From: Thermoprotei archaeon
Lineage (GTDB): Archaea > Thermoproteota > Thermoprotei > QMSL01 > B3-G16
Assembly: GCA_021158375.1 (NCBI GenBank)
Contig: JAGGUS010000139.1
Location: 1 to 5,726 of the forward strand
Direction: 5' to 3'
DNA: 5,726 bases
Shown: piece after piece, positions 4,249-5,726 of the stretch
Position numbering within the stretch: position 1 is the first letter of the stretch
Layout: each line of letters begins with the position of its first letter
Made by a program: the position numbers and the translations under genes
The notes under the pieces: generated by a model
What the model was told of the DNA's origin: nothing
Database searches by the model: none
Seen by the model: only the letters and a program-made list of their open reading frames with translations

Positions 4249-5726
4249 TTCTCACCACCAGCGCTAAGACCTATCCTATTCATCATATCTGGCACTATTC
4301 TCTTAGATATGAAACACCTTTCATTGCATAAATAACATGATCTACATTTATTCCTATCTACGTAAGGAAGATTATCCTCAAGTAATTTTATAGCAGAGTT
4401 GGGACACCATAATTCACAAAGCCCACATCCAACGCATAATTGTGAACGAAGTAGTACGCTAAGCGCATTATAGAGGAGGTCATATGATAGTTCGCTATGG
4501 CTCTGAATTATTACCTTATTTTCGGACGGTATTATATAAATGAAGCCTTCGTTAAGAGTTATAACGATATTGTGCGAGAATGTAGTATCACCTAATATAG
4601 GTGCAAACCGTAAGAAATAGTTCACATTAAAAGGCTTTATCTTTAGTGCGATACGATTTTTATCCTTTTTAAGTATATGGATATCTATGGAGTAGCGAGG
4701 AATATCAAAAGAGCTAGTATCTACATGGGTCTGTTGCATAAATCTTCTGAAGTCACCAGGTATTTTAAGCCAACGCCAACCACCATAATAGACCCAGGCT
4801 TTAGGTAAATTATGCTCTTTAGCCCACTTGCTAAGATACTTTTCCCAAGGGTTCCATAAGTCTGGGTGAAGTTTCTTTACTATCTCGTATTCAGCAAGTT
4901 CGCACGCAGGACATAGCCAGCACCCAACTCTATCAAGCCCCTTAAAGTACAACTCATTAGGGATCAATCCCTTGTTGAATATATAGAGCCATACATCTAA
5001 TGCTGTCCAATCGTTTATAGGCGCAACTACAATATTACTAGGAATCCATCGACTTCTGCTAACAATGGGAGAATGAGCACGTGCGAATGATTCATATTTT
5101 CTCTGTCCTACTAGACTTATAACTAGGCCTCTAATTTCTCTCTTGTATGCTTGTGCGATAGGCCTTAGCTTACATATCTTACAGCACCATCTATAGTCCC
5201 TTGCAGGAGGCCCCATCTTAGGTAAAGCCTTGAAAAAAGCATCCCCAGCGGAAGCAGTGATTATATCAATATTAAAAAAACTAGCAATCTCCTCTACAGT
5301 CCTAATGGTTTCAGGGAGTTCAAGACCAGTATCATTAAATATTACGCGCTCTACTCCGAGCATATTATAGGCAATATCTAATACAACTAAGCTATCTTTA
5401 CCTCCAGAAAAAGAGACAACAGGAGATCCATCATATTTCTCAATAACATCTTGCATTATTAGTTTAGCTTTGTTAACAAGTATATTCAATCTATGAGAGT
5501 TAGCCTTTATTACATCTTGTAATGAGGATCGACGATTTATGTAGCTTGGTTTAATGCTTCTCCAAGCCTTAACTACAAATAGTCTACTCCCTCTAATAAC
5601 CTTTGCCACAGCATGATATTTTCCATTTTCTGTTGAAATTGCCACAAACTTACCTTTTTTGTATTCAAAATTGGCCTTAACTATATCACCTCTATGAATA
5701 GTATAGCCTCTAGTCAATTTAGGTAA
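4245..5726 (-). CDS. PP-loop ATPase ('PAPS reductase family') with PUA-like N-terminus and double [4Fe-4S] ferredoxin domain
   Basis: The frame is open to the right edge. The first visible possible start is TTG at 5717 (490 residues), but the frame continues upstream, so the gene may begin outside the window. Numbering from that TTG, residues about 5-52 look like a small PUA-like beta domain. A PP-loop ATP pyrophosphatase domain follows, with SGGKDS (104-109), NDTGLELPET (128-137) and RWCCKICK (176-183). GQRKYES at 204-210 is followed by DVWLYIFNKGLIPNELY (241-257) and GCWLCPAC (265-272). Residues about 340-425 form an unrecognised beta-rich segment. Two [4Fe-4S] motifs close the protein: Cys428/431/434/438 and Cys458/461/464/468. 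The PP-loop would activate a substrate by adenylation and the clusters would supply electrons or sulfur. The ECGxH cysteine motif of real PAPS/APS reductases is absent, so assimilatory sulfate reduction is unlikely. The context (ASCH, Thg1-like, aspS) suggests RNA sulfuration or similar chemistry, which is inference. It is the first visible gene of the operon and its stop overlaps the ASCH gene. Confidence 0.88.
   Translation of the reverse strand, partial: LPKLTRGYTIHRGDIVKANFEYKKGKFVAISTENGKYHAVAKVIRGSRLFVVKAWRSIKPSYINRRSSLQDVIKANSHRLNILVNKAKLIMQDVIEKYDGSPVVSFSGGKDSLVVLDIAYNMLGVERVIFNDTGLELPETIRTVEEIASFFNIDIITASAGDAFFKALPKMGPPARDYRWCCKICKLRPIAQAYKREIRGLVISLVGQRKYESFARAHSPIVSRSRWIPSNIVVAPINDWTALDVWLYIFNKGLIPNELYFKGLDRVGCWLCPACELAEYEIVKKLHPDLWNPWEKYLSKWAKEHNLPKAWVYYGGWRWLKIPGDFRRFMQQTHVDTSSFDIPRYSIDIHILKKDKNRIALKIKPFNVNYFLRFAPILGDTTFSHNIVITLNEGFIYIIPSENKVIIQSHSELSYDLLYNALSVLLRSQLCVGCGLCELWCPNSAIKLLEDNLPYVDRNKCRSCYLCNERCFISKRIVPDMMNRIGLSAGGEK
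4252..4259 (-). promoter_or_regulatory. Shine-Dalgarno site of the ASCH-wHTH gene
   Basis: GGTGGTGA on the minus strand lies in the last codons of the PP-loop gene, three bases before the ATG at 4248. It differs from the ideal GGAGGTGA by one base and fixes the start at the ATGA overlap. The spacing is somewhat short. Confidence 0.45.

Overview
The window looks like a gene-dense stretch of an archaeal chromosome, most likely from a thermophilic member of the Thermoproteota (Crenarchaeota). The evidence is: an AspRS of the archaeal/eukaryal type, an EF1A-like three-domain protein, a Thg1-like protein of the archaeal kind, an ASCH-helix-turn-helix fusion, and an archaeal multidomain PP-loop/ferredoxin protein. 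Base composition is AT-rich and coding is dominated by ATA, AGA and AGG codons, and GTG or TTG starts occur. The genus cannot be told from this. I see no mobile element, CRISPR, tRNA or rRNA gene. No gap between genes exceeds about 35 bases.

Layout. On the plus strand, bases 1-484 hold the C-terminal third of histidyl-tRNA synthetase (hisS), cut by the window edge. It overlaps by 4 bases a compact EF1A paralogue (481-1485) whose GTPase domain has lost the guanine-specificity motif. Four genes on the minus strand converge on this pair. In transcription order they are: a PP-loop 'PAPS reductase family' protein with a probable PUA-like N-terminus and a C-terminal double [4Fe-4S] ferredoxin domain (4245-5726, open at the window edge); an ASCH plus winged-helix protein (3616-4248); a Thg1-like 3'-5' nucleotide polymerase (2840-3619); and aspartyl-tRNA synthetase (aspS, 1498-2805). 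The first three are joined by 4-base start/stop overlaps and aspS follows 34 bases later. The two transcription units meet tail to tail with only 12 bases between stop codons.

Theme. Every gene recognised here either acts on tRNA (HisRS, AspRS, Thg1-like protein) or has a fold typical of RNA or translation factors (EF1A-like, ASCH, PUA-like plus PP-loop). I infer that the minus-strand operon may be a tRNA maturation or repair cassette. In it, the mis-named 'PAPS reductase' would be a candidate iron-sulfur RNA-sulfurating or otherwise nucleotide-activating enzyme, and the ASCH-wHTH protein a candidate RNA-binding or regulatory partner. The two most unusual proteins are the EF1A paralogue with an eroded G domain and the PP-loop/ferredoxin protein, which lacks the catalytic cysteine motif of true sulfonucleotide reductases.
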